A DNA stretch of 64,000 nt. Origin: Acidobacteriaceae bacterium. GTDB taxonomy: Bacteria; Acidobacteriota; Terriglobia; Terriglobales; Acidobacteriaceae. Below are positions 45,145 through 54,098 of the stretch, piece by piece. Both the position numbers and the translations under genes were made by a program. The notes below the pieces were generated by a model. The model did no database searches and was not told the DNA's origin. It saw only the letters and a program-made list of their open reading frames with translations. The stretch lies in assembly GCA_003134655.1 (NCBI GenBank), contig PLBY01000047.1, positions 32,099 through 96,098 on the forward strand, written 5' to 3'. Within the stretch, counting starts at the first letter, position 1; every line of letters starts with the position of its first letter.

Positions 45145-47496
45145 TCAGCCAAGCTCGCCCACAATCTCGAATCGTTTGTTATTGGCCGATGGAATCGCTA
45201 CGGTGTCTCCGTGAATTCCACCAACAGACGCAGGCTTGCCGTTCACAGTGACGTGCTGAAGAACCATGCGCGCTGGAAGGCGAAGCTTGAAATGTACTTC
45301 TTTGGGAGAAGTGGCTCCCTTCAGTTCTACCTGCCCGACAACGACCTTGTCCTCGGGCCTCGCGATCAGGCTGAAAGTAACCCTGCCCCAACGCGTGGGA
45401 GCGTCCTGAATTTGGATCTGCTTCCCAGAGGCTACCCAGTCTCGCGGAACACCTTTCGCCAGGTACAAAATCTCTTCGTCTGAATCTTCCAATACCAACA
45501 TCCAACGAACCAGCAGCGGAATCGTCTGCTGTGCAGGAACGCAATAAGTTCCCGCTTCGCCGGTGATGCCCGTAACTTCGCCCGCCGTCCAACTTCCGCG
45601 CGTATGAGCGTGATAGCGATGCGAGTAGAGAAACAGCAGAAACTCCTCGATCCGGTCCAGCCGCAAAAGCATTTGAGCGTATCCGTAAGAGATGAATCCT
45701 AGAATCTCTCGCCCCTGCGGCCCAAAACGCCACACGTTCGACACCACTCCCAGCGTCGTTGCACCGTGAGCCCGCATGCAGTCGATCACCAGGTTCGCCA
45801 AGTTCAAAGGCAGGACATCGGCTTGCAGCAGTTCAGAATACGGCCGGTGCGGCCATTGCTGAGGACTGGGCTCCTCTTTTTCCAGCGACTCGCGGAAGGT
45901 GAGGGTTGTTCCCGGGAAGAGTCCGATATAAGGCGGTGTCTTATCTTTCTGCACATTTCGTTCAATGCTTTTGACGGTCTGATCCCGCAGCGCCCTGCTC
46001 CGCTTGAGCCAATCCTCAGCCAGAGGCTGCATGCCAGGCGTCGAAGTAACTCGAGCTAACTGCATCCACACTTTCGCCAGATCCTTGAACCCGCGCGCAG
46101 CAAACGCACTGTTTGCGTAATATGGCTGCCAATATAAAGACGGAGTTTCGACCAAGCACGAATCCGATTCGCTCCACCCGCGGATCAGACCGTATCCCGG
46201 ATTATCCTCCGGCAGCCGAAGACTCTCTTCCTGCATATCGGCCAGCAGTTTTGCGGTCGCTTCAATCTTTGCCCTGTGCTTCAGAAGCAGCGCTCTGTCG
46301 GCCGTGTAGTTGAAGTATCGCGCCAGAAGGGAAAGTGTCATGCCAAACTGAGCGGTCTCCGGACCGCGCATATCGATCATTCCCTTTTCGTTCACGTATT
46401 CGGAAAAGTAGTTGTCGATGAAGAGCCGTGCAGTACCCAACCGCCCCCACTCCATATTGGAGTAGATGGCGCTCGTGAATATGTCCTGGAAGCCGTCATA
46501 TTCGGATCCGGCATAATCGCGATCAACGGCTCCGTACTTGGGATAAATACCGCCCGGCCTGGTCATCAGTTCTTTGGCAAATGCATGCTTTGAAAGATCA
46601 ACCCAGTCGTTCCGCGGCAAAGAAACAGGCGCAAAGTCGTCAAGGAGTCGTTGCCAATATTCCGCAAACGCCAGCAGAGCGCGATAGAACTCCTCTGGCT
46701 TGGGATCCTGACGGGCCGGTGGATACGCGGGGTAACTGTTGCCGTAAACCACTTCGGCGATCTGGCCATTCTCAATACGGGCGGCGCGATGCCAAGTGTG
46801 CACGATGTATTTATTCTTGTTCGGGCGTACGTCGCCAAAGAGTATGACTTCCCATGGACCTTCTCCCTCAGTGCTGACTATTTTGCGAACGGCTGGCATC
46901 CAACCCCCAACGAGGCCATCGTGGATTTGTCCTTGCCGCATTGCCTTCTGGAGTCGAGCGGAGTACTGGCCGGGATGATAAGTTCGTGTACCTCCGCCGC
47001 GGTAGACAGGAGTAACGTCGTACGCCTCTTTGGTCCCTACGAATGTCGTCCACATTCGAGGATTCTTCTCGGCCGATGCCATGGGAGGTGCCACCGTTCT
47101 CACCGCTTCCGGATCAGGATCGCCTTCTCTCAACAGCCGATCCGCCAGCAGATCCGCGGATGACAATCCGATGTCTTTCAGCTTGAAACCCAGATAAGGC
47201 ACTCCCTCTGGCATAGAAGATTCTGCGCTCTTGCCCAGAGCGAGAGTTGCTCCGGAAGAAGACACGAAGACCAGCGAGCCATCCCGCGTCCGAAGGTCCT
47301 CGTGAACCTTCCAACTGGATCCATCTGCGTTGAATTCTGAAACTAGAGTGTACCCTTCCACCGACACAGGCGCAGCGGCCACCGGTTTCCGTGGTGGATA
47401 CTTATGAATCTGGGGTTCCGAAACCGCACGACCGTCCAGCAGCTCGAGACCAGCAGCGCTCACCGCCATACCTTGCAGGAATTTTCTTCGGTCCAT
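45145..47496 (-). CDS. Tat-exported protein of unknown function, probable (alpha/alpha)6 glycosidase
   Basis: A 783-residue protein I cannot assign to a named family. It begins MDRRKFLQGMAVSAAGLEL, a Tat leader. The N-terminal part (about 40-250) is beta-rich. The middle (about 250-640) is helical with aromatic and acidic clusters (DYAGSEYDGFQDIFTSAIYSNMEWGR, GLIRGWSESDSCL, YWQPYYANSAFAARGF, HRYHAHTRGSWTAGEVTGITGE). A C-terminal sandwich follows (RVTFSLIARPEDKVVVGQVEL). This order resembles helical-barrel glycosidases acting with a C-terminal beta-domain. It lies between a DPP-like peptidase (40 bp gap) and a GH27 gene (42 bp gap), so it belongs to their operon. The ATG at 47496 is chosen because it starts the Tat leader. 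Confidence 0.6.
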   Translation of the reverse strand: MDRRKFLQGMAVSAAGLELLDGRAVSEPQIHKYPPRKPVAAAPVSVEGYTLVSEFNADGSSWKVHEDLRTRDGSLVFVSSSGATLALGKSAESSMPEGVPYLGFKLKDIGLSSADLLADRLLREGDPDPEAVRTVAPPMASAEKNPRMWTTFVGTKEAYDVTPVYRGGGTRTYHPGQYSARLQKAMRQGQIHDGLVGGWMPAVRKIVSTEGEGPWEVILFGDVRPNKNKYIVHTWHRAARIENGQIAEVVYGNSYPAYPPARQDPKPEEFYRALLAFAEYWQRLLDDFAPVSLPRNDWVDLSKHAFAKELMTRPGGIYPKYGAVDRDYAGSEYDGFQDIFTSAIYSNMEWGRLGTARLFIDNYFSEYVNEKGMIDMRGPETAQFGMTLSLLARYFNYTADRALLLKHRAKIEATAKLLADMQEESLRLPEDNPGYGLIRGWSESDSCLVETPSLYWQPYYANSAFAARGFKDLAKVWMQLARVTSTPGMQPLAEDWLKRSRALRDQTVKSIERNVQKDKTPPYIGLFPGTTLTFRESLEKEEPSPQQWPHRPYSELLQADVLPLNLANLVIDCMRAHGATTLGVVSNVWRFGPQGREILGFISYGYAQMLLRLDRIEEFLLFLYSHRYHAHTRGSWTAGEVTGITGEAGTYCVPAQQTIPLLVRWMLVLEDSDEEILYLAKGVPRDWVASGKQIQIQDAPTRWGRVTFSLIARPEDKVVVGQVELKGATSPKEVHFKLRLPARMVLQHVTVNGKPASVGGIHGDTVAIPSANNKRFEIVGELG

Positions 47497-47536
47497 CGCA
47501 ATCTTCTTTTCGTTGTCGAACTGCCCCAAGACAGTG

Positions 47537-49849
47537 CTAGCGACGTCGTCGCCGTCTCGAGGAAATCCCTTCTCGATCTTCCTTGATTTCGAAATTGGTC
47601 GGCGGCGTAACGCCGAGAAGGTATTGCACGAAATAGCCCCAGCGCCGCCGAACCAGATAGAGCGCATGTTCCCCGCTCTCACCGTGGAACATGTTGGGGA
47701 CGAGCAGCATGTCGAAATCCTTGTTGGCCTTCATCAGCGCATCGGCAAGTCGCATGGTTTCGACCGGATGCACATTGTCGTCGACGTCGCCGTGTTCCAG
47801 TAAGAGATGCCCTTTTAACCGGCTTGCCATCGTGACGTTGGACTGTTGCGCATAGTCATCCTGCACCGGATATCCCTGGTACAGCTCGTTCCACCAGGCC
47901 TTATCCAACCGTGCATCGTGGTCGCCGGAAGTGGAAACGCCGACCTTGTAGAAATCCGGGAACGCCAGCAGAGCGTGAGCCGCGCCGTAACCGCCCGCTG
48001 ATGTTCCGAAGACTCCAACGCGCTCCGTATCCATGTAGGGATAATGGGGCGCCATCTGCTTGATCATTGCGACGTGATCTTCGAAAGCTCCGCCCAGATT
48101 TCTGTAGGAGAATTGACGAAACGCGCGCGATCGCCCTGCGGTGCCGCGGCCGTCGATCATGACGACTACAAACCCCAATTCCGCCATCGACTGGAGCCAG
48201 AACGTGCCAAATGTCTTCGGGACAAAGAAAGATTGCGGCCCGGTATACGCGAATTCGACGACAGGGTACTTTTTCGCCGTGTCGAAATTCGACGGACGCC
48301 AGATCAGTCCATACAGATCAGTTGTTCCGTCGCTCGCCTTGCCGTGAAATGGCTCCGGCGCCTTCCAGCCTATCTTCGTCAACGGACTGGAATCGGTTTG
48401 TTCAAGTACCCGCACTTCCGATCCATCTTTTGCCCGGCGCAGAACGATCTTGTCAGGCAGATCCGGACGCGAATAGCTATCGATGAAGGAGGCTCCATCG
48501 GGCGAGAAATTTATGGAATGGGTCGCGTTCTCCGGGGTGAGCAGTAGAAGTCCTTTGCTGTCGAAGGCCACACTGTACAGGTGTGTCTGATACGGATCTT
48601 CATCCTTCTCGCGCCCGCTGGCCGAAAAGTAGATACGCCGGTTCGGCTCATCCACATATTCGATCTGTTGAACCACCCAATGGCCCTGCGTGATCTGGTT
48701 CTTAAGTTGCCCAGTCTTGCTGTAAAGATAGAGATGGTCCCAACCGTCGCGTTCCGTGCCCCACAGGATCTCGCCGGTGCTTTTTACGAACCGGTAGAAC
48801 GTCTCGCCGGGATCTACGTACCTGTCCGACTGTTCGCGCATCAGGACTTTTTGCTCGCCGGTTGAAGCATCGACGAGGCGTAATTCCTTTGATTTGTATC
48901 CGCGCTCGTCGTAGTCGTAGTAGAGACTCTTGCTATCCGGAAACCAGTCAAAGCCAGGACCCTCCTGAAAAGGCAATTCGATTGGAGCTGACTTCACATC
49001 AATCCTCCGGCCAAGTTGAATATCAAAGATGACTGGCTCTGCTTTAGCCAACACCTCGCCCGGAAGTGGATATACGTAGGTGAAGGCCTTGGGCCTGAGC
49101 TGGTTCGGCGGAACGAATTGCAAGCTGGTGAAGCGGCCGGAATTTCTGGAATCAATGCGATAGGTCACCAACTTGGACGAATCCGGCGCCCAGGAAACCG
49201 CTGCAGTCTGCTTTACATCCTCTGTGCCTTGGTCGACCATCAGCCGCAGCGACGGAAGGGGCGTGGCATAGTCACATCCCGCAATTCCGTCATGAGTAAG
49301 TTGCATCTCGGTGCCGGTAGAGACGTCGCGTAAGAACAGATTGTGATCTCTTACGAACGCAGCCCAGCGATTGTTAGGGGAGAGCTGTTCGTTTGGATGT
49401 CCGGCTTCGCCGGGCTTGTTCTTGCAGTCGTAGCTGATCAGCGAGCACGTCCACTCTGCAGTATCCGCGGAGAAGCGGATTGCCTTGCCGTCCTCCACGA
49501 ACTCAAACTCTCGAAAAGGCAGGTCCGATGGCGAGTACTCCTGTTTATCAGCACGGGAGAGCGCTGCGGCCAGACGCGAATGATCGAACGCGGGAACGCT
49601 GGTATTCTGCTCCGCATCCACCAGAATGAATTCTGAACCACTGGGGGAGGACTTGCGATACCAAAACCGGCTGGTCTTCTGAATCCAATGCGGGTTCACC
49701 TCAGCCAGATACAAAACATGTCGCAGGTTCCCGGGAAGAAACCGTTCGGCTCGCTCGTAGTCTGCCAGGCTGCCCTGCGCGAGCGCCGCGAGCGCGAGAA
49801 GCAGCAGCGCTAGCGCGATAGAACAGCAACGGCGGATCGATCTCATCAT
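47537..49849 (-). CDS. Secreted S9B-type prolyl peptidase (dipeptidyl-peptidase IV-like)
   Basis: A 770-residue protein: signal peptide (CCSIALALLLLALAALAQG), a DPP-IV-type beta-propeller (about 100-500) and an alpha/beta-hydrolase domain with Ser617 in GTSAGGYG, Asp690 in HGDVDDNVHP and His722 in MFHGESGEH. S9B enzymes remove N-terminal Xaa-Pro (or Xaa-Ala) dipeptides. In this operon it may trim hydroxyproline/proline-rich peptides in the periplasm; tolerance of hydroxyproline is inferred only. The protein ends in SSRRRRRR, an odd poly-arginine tail. The ATG pair at 49849/49846 is used; the open frame begins at a TTG 15 bp further up. Confidence 0.85.
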   Translation of the reverse strand: MMRSIRRCCSIALALLLLALAALAQGSLADYERAERFLPGNLRHVLYLAEVNPHWIQKTSRFWYRKSSPSGSEFILVDAEQNTSVPAFDHSRLAAALSRADKQEYSPSDLPFREFEFVEDGKAIRFSADTAEWTCSLISYDCKNKPGEAGHPNEQLSPNNRWAAFVRDHNLFLRDVSTGTEMQLTHDGIAGCDYATPLPSLRLMVDQGTEDVKQTAAVSWAPDSSKLVTYRIDSRNSGRFTSLQFVPPNQLRPKAFTYVYPLPGEVLAKAEPVIFDIQLGRRIDVKSAPIELPFQEGPGFDWFPDSKSLYYDYDERGYKSKELRLVDASTGEQKVLMREQSDRYVDPGETFYRFVKSTGEILWGTERDGWDHLYLYSKTGQLKNQITQGHWVVQQIEYVDEPNRRIYFSASGREKDEDPYQTHLYSVAFDSKGLLLLTPENATHSINFSPDGASFIDSYSRPDLPDKIVLRRAKDGSEVRVLEQTDSSPLTKIGWKAPEPFHGKASDGTTDLYGLIWRPSNFDTAKKYPVVEFAYTGPQSFFVPKTFGTFWLQSMAELGFVVVMIDGRGTAGRSRAFRQFSYRNLGGAFEDHVAMIKQMAPHYPYMDTERVGVFGTSAGGYGAAHALLAFPDFYKVGVSTSGDHDARLDKAWWNELYQGYPVQDDYAQQSNVTMASRLKGHLLLEHGDVDDNVHPVETMRLADALMKANKDFDMLLVPNMFHGESGEHALYLVRRRWGYFVQYLLGVTPPTNFEIKEDREGISSRRRRRR

Positions 49850-49951
49850 GTAGGGTTCCCGCAAAGATCGAATAAACTAAAAATGCATCCGCCGGAAGCA
49901 ACAGTTTTTGTCGCAATCAGCGAATGCATTAACTAGGTAGCGCCGAAAACC

Positions 49952-52900
49952 TCAAAACTCGAAGTTCGCTCGCAGTTCAATTACGCGCGCACTATTGAGG
50001 GTATTACCGCTGATTCCAAACCCGGAGTTTTGCAGGGCGTTGTAGCCATAGTTCGCACCTCCATTCGTCGCCGCTGGCCCGAAAGTTGGATGATTGAAGA
50101 CGTTCAGCATCTCAGCTTGAAAGGTGAAACGAAACCTCTCTGTGATCGGGAAGTGCTTGGCGATAGAGACGTCGTCGTAGGTATTATGGGGCCCGTGAAG
50201 CCATACTCGTTGGCCGAAGGTGCCTGGGGTGGTATTGGCGGTAATATACCCCCCGCCCGCGGAGGGCAGGTACTTGGGATTGATGAACGCAACGTTGGTT
50301 GATCCAGGAATAGGGTATTTGCCAATCGAGCTTTGTAGTTGCGAGGCCGTGACCCCGGTCAAAGTTACCCCGCCGTCGCCATAGTCGTTGAATGTGCTAG
50401 TTCCACCCAATACCAGGAATGGCGCTCCGGTCTGGAAAGTGAAAATTGTTCCCAGAGTCCAGCCGCCCACGACGCGATCAAGCACATTGCTGCTATTCGC
50501 AAACTGCTTACCCTTGCCGAATGGCAGGTCGTAGGTACCGTTGATATGCATAACGTGACGAAGGTCGTAAAGAGTTGGTCCGTAGCTTAACCGCATGTTA
50601 CGGAGGCTGAACACGGCACCCTGGCCTTGCCAGTTGTTCTGGGTTGCCACCCCGAGCGTGTGACTCCAAGTGTAGTTGGCGTCAAACTGCAGACCATGCC
50701 ACGCTCTCTGCCGGAAATCAACCTGCAGGGCATGGTAATTCGAGTAGCCTTCCGCCACCGTGTAGCTTGAGCCAATGCCTTGCGCATATGGATTGGCCTG
50801 GAAGAAGTTGATCGGATACCCCGCACCGGCCGCATTGAAGGTTCCCGCCGTGACATTGTTTGCGCAGGGTAGAAAAGCGGCGCCCACTAGATTGCAGAAA
50901 TAGGGTACGGTTCCGCCGATACCAGCCAAGGTGCTAGCCATCGCTCCGGCCTGGCCGGTCGACAACCATCCCGTAAAATTGCCAGCACCGTAATCGGAGA
51001 GTGGTATGCCTGCCCCGCCCGAAGCTTCTCCAGCAAACGCCGCATCGAAGATCGGCGTCGGTGTCTGCCCCGGGTAGCCGTTGTCCGCGAATGACGTTAT
51101 TCCATTCGTCTGATTGATCGCCAAGTTAGCCTGCGCACTCTTGAATTGAGAGAGGAAGCTGTTCGGCAATTGAGACGTTGTGCCAAAGATGTTGATCTCA
51201 CTCGGGTTTATGTTAAGCCACTGGCGCTCGGAGCGACTGCCGACGTAGCGCACTTCGAGCGCACGACTTTCCCCAAGTTGCTGCTGAACCCCGACGTTCC
51301 AAGACTCAGAGTAAGGCTGCTGAATGTTGGGATTCATACCGTTTAGGCCAGGGCCACCGAGGAACGTGAAGTCGGAGGCCGCTTCGCTCTTCTGGAAGGT
51401 CGCTGGCGCAAGCCCGTAAACATAAGGTGGAAACGCCTGAGTTGGAGCCGCGGTGGGGTCGAAGTCACTGATCGACAGGCTTCCTGGCGTGAAGGTCCCC
51501 GGCACTCCGGTCGTGTTCGCATTGAGAAAGAACGACTGGTAGTAGAAAGAGCCGTAGTCCGAAGCCTGATTCCAAACGTATTGCTGTGGCTCAGTAAATT
51601 TTCGCAAGGAGAAGCCGCCCCGCACCACCAGATTGCTTCGCATCTTGGGTGTCCAAGCAAAACCAAATGCCGGCTGCGGAGCGACGTTCCAGGCATTGTA
51701 AGGGTTGGGGTTCTGCGTCAGCATCGGATTGAGACCATTCGGATCTGAAGTGAGGGCGCCGGGATTAAACAGATTGTTAATTCCCGACGGACCGAAGATA
51801 GCGGCTGGACTTGCTGAGTGGTACAGCTTGGAGAGATCCTTGTCGGCTGACGTAAAGTCCCAACGCAGCCCGAAGTTGAGCGTCAAGTTTGTTCTTATGC
51901 GGTAGGAGTCCTGAAAGAACAGCCCCTTGCCCCCGATCAACTCATCAAGGTTGTATCGCCCAACCGCTTGCACGTAGTTGTTTGCTGCCGTGACAAACGG
52001 ATACCCTCCGCCGCCTCCCTGTATGCCGGCTATCCGACCAACCAGGATCGCATACAGCTGTTCGGCCTCAGCTTGCTGGCCGGTACTCGCTCCCGACAGC
52101 GTACCGCCGGCGCCGATGGTGAAAGCACCCTGTGCGGGGTCTCCGTTTGCGAGACCGAAGTTGACGACGGGATACCCGGCCGCAGGATTGTAATAATGGT
52201 TCTGCTCGCGCCACCACGAGAAACCATAATTCATGGTATGAGCGCCGTGCTGCCACGTCATCGTGTCGGAAGCATTAAACACAGGGTACTCGGTGTTGAT
52301 ACCTGAATAGAAGATTGTTCCTGACATTTGGGCGCCTTGCGGGTAAGGGGCGCTGGGATAGTTCCAGCCCAACTGCGGGTTCGTAATACTGAGAGGCGGG
52401 GCATTATAGGCGCCAAGAGTGTTGTTATATAGGAAACCACCGCGAAGCTCGTTGACCAAGGTCGGCGATAGCGTCCAAGTAAATCCAAGCCCTACGGTGT
52501 AGCTCTTGTCGCTGTTGCCTGCTCCCGTCTTGGCCCACGAAGGGCTCGGAAAGTCAGGAGGATTCGCGCCCGGGTAGTTATCTTTGGTCATATTCCAAGC
52601 CAGGTTAAAACGCATTTTCTGAGACGCGTTATAGTCCACCCGGACGGCCGGAAAATAACTAGTCTGGGCGTTGTTCACTTGCCAATTGATCTGGTTGAGA
52701 TTGGGATCACCTGTACCGCTCGGAGTCAGCTGCCCCGAAGGCGTCGATGCATTGGCTGCCGCCAATACGCCACCTGCGCCACCCGGGCAATTGGCCGGCG
52801 CAGCGGCGCTTGTGCAATCCAGCACCGCCGCGGGAAGGTTCGCTCCGGGATTCGCGGCGTTGTAGTTCTGCGCAAGTGTGAAAAGATTCACGGTCTGGTT

Positions 52901-53908
52901 GTTGTACGTGAAGTTCCCCGCTTGCGCTGCCGGAGTGAATAAGCTGTTCGAAGTACTGTAAGAGCCTGGAATTTTCAATTCCGCGTAGCTGCCAAAAAAG
53001 AACAACTTGTCCCTGATAATTGGACCGCCAACGCTCACACCAAAGTCGTTGCGGTGCAAAAGATTCTTGCGCGCCGGATTCGCTGGGTCCAATGAGGTGA
53101 TGGTATTGTTCAACCAACTGTTCGCGTTCAACGCACTATTCTGAAAGTCGTCGTAGGCGCGCCCATGAAAGGCGTTGCTGCCGCGCCGCGTAACAAAATT
53201 GAGCTGCATGTTGGCCTGGCCAAAACCCTGATCCAGGTTGAGCTGTTCAGTTTGCACCGTCATCTCTTCAATAGCTTCGATCCGCGGTGAGACGACGGCC
53301 TGAGAATTTCCGCCGAACTTCATCCGGCTCGAACTACCGATCACCCCGTCGATGTTGTTTCCCTGAGCAATGGACGGAAGGCCATCCCAGGTTCCGTTGT
53401 ATCCCGGGACCAACTGAGAGAGTGCGGTCAAATCGCGGTTCTGTAGAGGCAGGTCCTCAATCTGCCTCAGATCGACGGTCGTTCCAATCGCGTTGGTCGT
53501 CGTTTCTACTAGTGGCGCTGTCCCGCCTCTCACCTCTACGGTTTCGTTAGTCGTACCAACTCTAAGCGTGGCGGAGATGTCTGTCGTCTTGGCCGCCTGC
53601 ACGATTACATCCGTGAAGACTTGTGTCTGGAACCCAGCCTTCGACACCGTAAGCTTGTACTTTCCAAGGGAAAGGTTCACGAAGGTGTGCGTGCCCTGTT
53701 CCTGAGTCTCCGCTCTGCGCACGTCGTTCGTGGTTAGATCCCGAAGTTCCAGTTGTGCACCCTGCACCACGCTGCCGCTGGGATCGAGGAGAGTCAACGT
53801 CACGGTTCCCTCGGAACCGTGCTGCGCCTGAGCGGCCGGGACACCCATCAGAAGGAAAGCCGCCAGAACGATCACTACAGAAGCAGCAAGTCTCTTTGCG
53901 AATCTCAT
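49952..53908 (-). CDS. Oar-like TonB-dependent receptor 3
   Basis: The largest gene of the window, 1318 residues. Signal peptide (about 1-28), carboxypeptidase-regulatory-like domain (about 33-120, VTLTLLDPSGSVVQGAQLELRDL), plug-like region with RQIEDLPLQNRDLTALSQLVPGY, and a very long barrel rich in Asn/Gly/aromatic residues, ending VIELRANFEF. The start has a textbook ribosome-binding site (GAGGAGGAATT). The peptidase gene starts 102 bp after its stop with no clear terminator, so receptor, peptidase, the unknown Tat protein and GH27 probably share a transcript. An AAACGTTT operator lies in its promoter. Confidence 0.87.
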   Translation of the reverse strand: MRFAKRLAASVVIVLAAFLLMGVPAAQAQHGSEGTVTLTLLDPSGSVVQGAQLELRDLTTNDVRRAETQEQGTHTFVNLSLGKYKLTVSKAGFQTQVFTDVIVQAAKTTDISATLRVGTTNETVEVRGGTAPLVETTTNAIGTTVDLRQIEDLPLQNRDLTALSQLVPGYNGTWDGLPSIAQGNNIDGVIGSSSRMKFGGNSQAVVSPRIEAIEEMTVQTEQLNLDQGFGQANMQLNFVTRRGSNAFHGRAYDDFQNSALNANSWLNNTITSLDPANPARKNLLHRNDFGVSVGGPIIRDKLFFFGSYAELKIPGSYSTSNSLFTPAAQAGNFTYNNQTVNLFTLAQNYNAANPGANLPAAVLDCTSAAAPANCPGGAGGVLAAANASTPSGQLTPSGTGDPNLNQINWQVNNAQTSYFPAVRVDYNASQKMRFNLAWNMTKDNYPGANPPDFPSPSWAKTGAGNSDKSYTVGLGFTWTLSPTLVNELRGGFLYNNTLGAYNAPPLSITNPQLGWNYPSAPYPQGAQMSGTIFYSGINTEYPVFNASDTMTWQHGAHTMNYGFSWWREQNHYYNPAAGYPVVNFGLANGDPAQGAFTIGAGGTLSGASTGQQAEAEQLYAILVGRIAGIQGGGGGYPFVTAANNYVQAVGRYNLDELIGGKGLFFQDSYRIRTNLTLNFGLRWDFTSADKDLSKLYHSASPAAIFGPSGINNLFNPGALTSDPNGLNPMLTQNPNPYNAWNVAPQPAFGFAWTPKMRSNLVVRGGFSLRKFTEPQQYVWNQASDYGSFYYQSFFLNANTTGVPGTFTPGSLSISDFDPTAAPTQAFPPYVYGLAPATFQKSEAASDFTFLGGPGLNGMNPNIQQPYSESWNVGVQQQLGESRALEVRYVGSRSERQWLNINPSEINIFGTTSQLPNSFLSQFKSAQANLAINQTNGITSFADNGYPGQTPTPIFDAAFAGEASGGAGIPLSDYGAGNFTGWLSTGQAGAMASTLAGIGGTVPYFCNLVGAAFLPCANNVTAGTFNAAGAGYPINFFQANPYAQGIGSSYTVAEGYSNYHALQVDFRQRAWHGLQFDANYTWSHTLGVATQNNWQGQGAVFSLRNMRLSYGPTLYDLRHVMHINGTYDLPFGKGKQFANSSNVLDRVVGGWTLGTIFTFQTGAPFLVLGGTSTFNDYGDGGVTLTGVTASQLQSSIGKYPIPGSTNVAFINPKYLPSAGGGYITANTTPGTFGQRVWLHGPHNTYDDVSIAKHFPITERFRFTFQAEMLNVFNHPTFGPAATNGGANYGYNALQNSGFGISGNTLNSARVIELRANFEF

Positions 53909-53978
53909 AATTCCTCCTCACGACCGTTGATCGTGACGGGCCGATTCGGTTCACCTAAATCTTCCGCGCAGCCTCAGC

Positions 53979-54031
53979 AAACGTTTTCTGAACTGCGGGA
54001 TTTTGTATACTTTATTCGCTTCCATTGTCAA
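53979..54031 (-). promoter_or_regulatory. Promoter and LacI-type operator of TonB receptor 3
   Basis: Minus strand: consensus TTGACA (54026-54031), 16 bp, TATACA (54004-54009), then AAACGTTT at 53979-53986, centred about 21 bp past the -10 and 71-78 bp before the ATG. The divergent CRTAC1-family gene at 54099 shares this region, so the operator could influence both. Confidence 0.68.
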
Positions 54032-54098
54032 CCTAAATTCTTGCTCCGGAGTCTCATACCGTACAATCCCTTACGGCACATCAACTTGGACGGAATCA

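Noticed and set aside
49870..49935. Inverted AATGCAT copies between receptor 3 and the peptidase gene, considered as a terminator
   Set aside because: The loop is over 35 bases, the stem has a mismatch and is AT-rich, and no T-run follows on the minus strand. Read as not terminating, so the operon assignment stands.
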